Source: Chloroflexota bacterium (GTDB lineage: Bacteria; Chloroflexota; Limnocylindria; QHBO01). From it: a stretch of 21,754 nucleotides of DNA. The stretch lies in contig JACDHU010000003.1 in the NCBI GenBank assembly GCA_013820865.1, forward strand, positions 1-21,754. The letters are read 5' to 3'. The first letter of the stretch is position 1. Every line of letters starts with the position of its first letter. The notes beneath the pieces were generated by a model that made no database searches, had not been told where the DNA came from, and saw nothing but the letters and a program-made list of their open reading frames with translations. Below are positions 20,920 through 21,754 of this stretch, piece by piece. Both the position numbers and the translations under genes were made by a program.

Positions 20920-21453
20920 ATGATCAATGCACCCGTCCTGGTCCTGAACCAGAATTACGAGCCGCTCAACGTCTGCGATATCAGGCGTGCCTTTCGGCTG
21001 CTCGGAGCCGCCAAGGCGGAGTTGCTCGCGCGCAATCACCAGGTGATTCGGACGCCGACGGTCGAGATCCCCGCTCCGTCGGTCATTCGGCTGCAGTACC
21101 ACATCAAGCGTCCGCAGCCGCGCGTCAAGCTCAGCCGGCGCGAGGTGTTCCTGCGTGATCGGCATACCTGTCAGTACTGCGGGACGGTGAGCCACGATCT
21201 GACCATTGATCACGTCACGCCCAAGCATCGCGGCGGGCGCCACGAGTGGGAGAACCTCGTCGCGGCCTGCCGTGCCTGCAATCATCGGAAGGGCGGCAAG
21301 ACGGTGATCGAGGCTCGGATGCATCTCATGCGCGAGCCGCGCGCCCCCCGCGCCGACATGCGCTACCTGTTCGGAACCTACCTTGCCGATGATCGGAACG
21401 ACGCGTGGCGCAACTACCTTTTCCTGGGCGACCCGTCCCCGGGCCGGGCCTGA
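20920..21453 (+). CDS. HNH endonuclease family protein
   Basis: 177 residues from ATG 20920. The N-terminus MINAPVLVLNQNYEPLNVCD is typical of a widespread bacterial HNH family. The zinc-holding and catalytic parts are visible: CQYCG (84-88), the HNH core LTIDHVTPKHRGGRHEWENL with D97, H98 and N112, and CRACNHRKGGK (117-127) with the second cysteine pair. The substrate of this family is not well defined; a DNA repair or nuclease role is inferred. AGGAAG is six bases upstream, and the earlier ATG at 20896 is rejected because it lies within the -10 element. It is transcribed away from pdxS, and the next gene follows directly. Confidence 0.85.
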   Translation: MINAPVLVLNQNYEPLNVCDIRRAFRLLGAAKAELLARNHQVIRTPTVEIPAPSVIRLQYHIKRPQPRVKLSRREVFLRDRHTCQYCGTVSHDLTIDHVTPKHRGGRHEWENLVAACRACNHRKGGKTVIEARMHLMREPRAPRADMRYLFGTYLADDRNDAWRNYLFLGDPSPGRA

Positions 21454-21500
21454 CCGACGGGCCCGGCCTGACCGATGGGTCGCCGCTGACGATCAGCGAT

Positions 21501-21754
21501 TTGCCCGCCGCGCCGCGAGACTCCATCGCGGTGCTGATGCGCGCCGGATACGAGGCCGCGCTCGTCGGCGGCTGCGTGCGCGATCTCCTGCGCGGCGAGC
21601 GACCTGGAGACTGGGACGCGGCCACCTCCGCGCCTCCGGATGCGGTGAGCGCCCTGTTCCCGGGTTCGTCGTGGGAGAACCGCTTTGGCACGGTGACGCT
21701 GCATGCCAATCCGACAGTTGAGATCACCACGTTTCGCGACGAGTCCGGTTACGC
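21501..21754 (+). CDS. CCA tRNA nucleotidyltransferase / poly(A) polymerase family, 3' part outside window
   Basis: Start of a class II tRNA nucleotidyltransferase, which adds CCA to tRNA 3' ends. The visible frame reads YEAALVGGCVRDLLRGERPG near residues 16-35 (canonical GG.VRDLLLGR.p.D), then DWDAATSAPPDAVSALFPG with the catalytic Asp-x-Asp metal pair, then RFGTVTLH...VEITTFRDE, all in family order. The start is uncertain. TTG 21501 fits the usual short N-terminus. CTG 21450 overlaps the HNH stop (CTGA), and GTG 21531 is also possible. No clear ribosome binding site is seen, so coupling to the HNH gene is likely. The window edge cuts the gene. Confidence 0.85.
   Translation, partial: MPAAPRDSIAVLMRAGYEAALVGGCVRDLLRGERPGDWDAATSAPPDAVSALFPGSSWENRFGTVTLHANPTVEITTFRDESGY

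Noticed and set aside
1..21754. tRNA, rRNA or insertion sequence genes
   Set aside because: No tRNA cloverleaf, rRNA segment or transposase frame was recognised on either strand by eye.

Overview
The window is GC-rich bacterial chromosome. All but two genes lie on the minus strand. Most of it encodes a respiratory complex I (NADH:quinone oxidoreductase). The gene set includes complex I, PdxS/PdxT vitamin B6 synthesis, a cyclic-di-AMP receptor, an R3H-type AAA ATPase and a VanY-type peptidase. Together with the very high GC and the tightly overlapping genes, this suggests a Chloroflexota lineage (Limnocylindria/Ellin6529-like). That placement is inference and no marker here proves it.

Layout, read in minus-strand transcription order. 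(1) 20645 to 15493: pdxS, pdxT, a GNAT-like gene, an R3H/AAA ATPase, a 30-residue membrane peptide and tmk. Most junctions overlap by a few bases, so this is one operon. A 5'-truncated VanY-type peptidase remnant follows at 15402-15112. (2) 15111-14734: a gene-free stretch with a 34-bp inverted repeat around a further palindrome. (3) 14733-12910: a CdAR-type c-di-AMP receptor, a short DinB-like gene and an unrecognised gene. (4) 12719-4109: nuoA, nuoB, nuoC, nuoD, nuoH, a nuoI-nuoE fusion, nuoF and a large composite gene in the place of nuoG. (5) A 294-base spacer with a hairpin, a promoter-like site and repeat half-sites. (6) 3814-1: nuoJ, nuoK, nuoL and the start of nuoM, which runs off the window. 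On the plus strand at the right end are an HNH endonuclease-family gene and the start of a CCA-adding-enzyme gene.

The main discovery candidate is a rebuilt electron-input module. No canonical NuoG is present. Its place is taken by a 798-residue protein that joins a NuoG-type 2Fe-2S domain, a GltD-like FAD/NAD(P) oxidoreductase, NuoG/HydA-type 4Fe-4S motifs and the second half of NuoI. The first half of NuoI is fused to a NuoE domain that has lost two of four cluster cysteines. NuoF has lost one of the four N3 cysteines and the acidic residues of its FMN/NADH motif. The distal NADH module therefore looks degenerate, and the GltD-like flavoprotein may be the working electron entry. The quinone-facing subunits (NuoB, C, D, H) and the pump subunits (J, K, L, M) keep their key residues.

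Secondary observations are two complex I genes (nuoC, nuoJ) whose only well-supported start codon is CTG, a His/Asp-rich loop inserted in NuoL, a shared promoter-like sequence with hairpins at mRNA 5' ends, and palindromic repeats in two intergenic regions.
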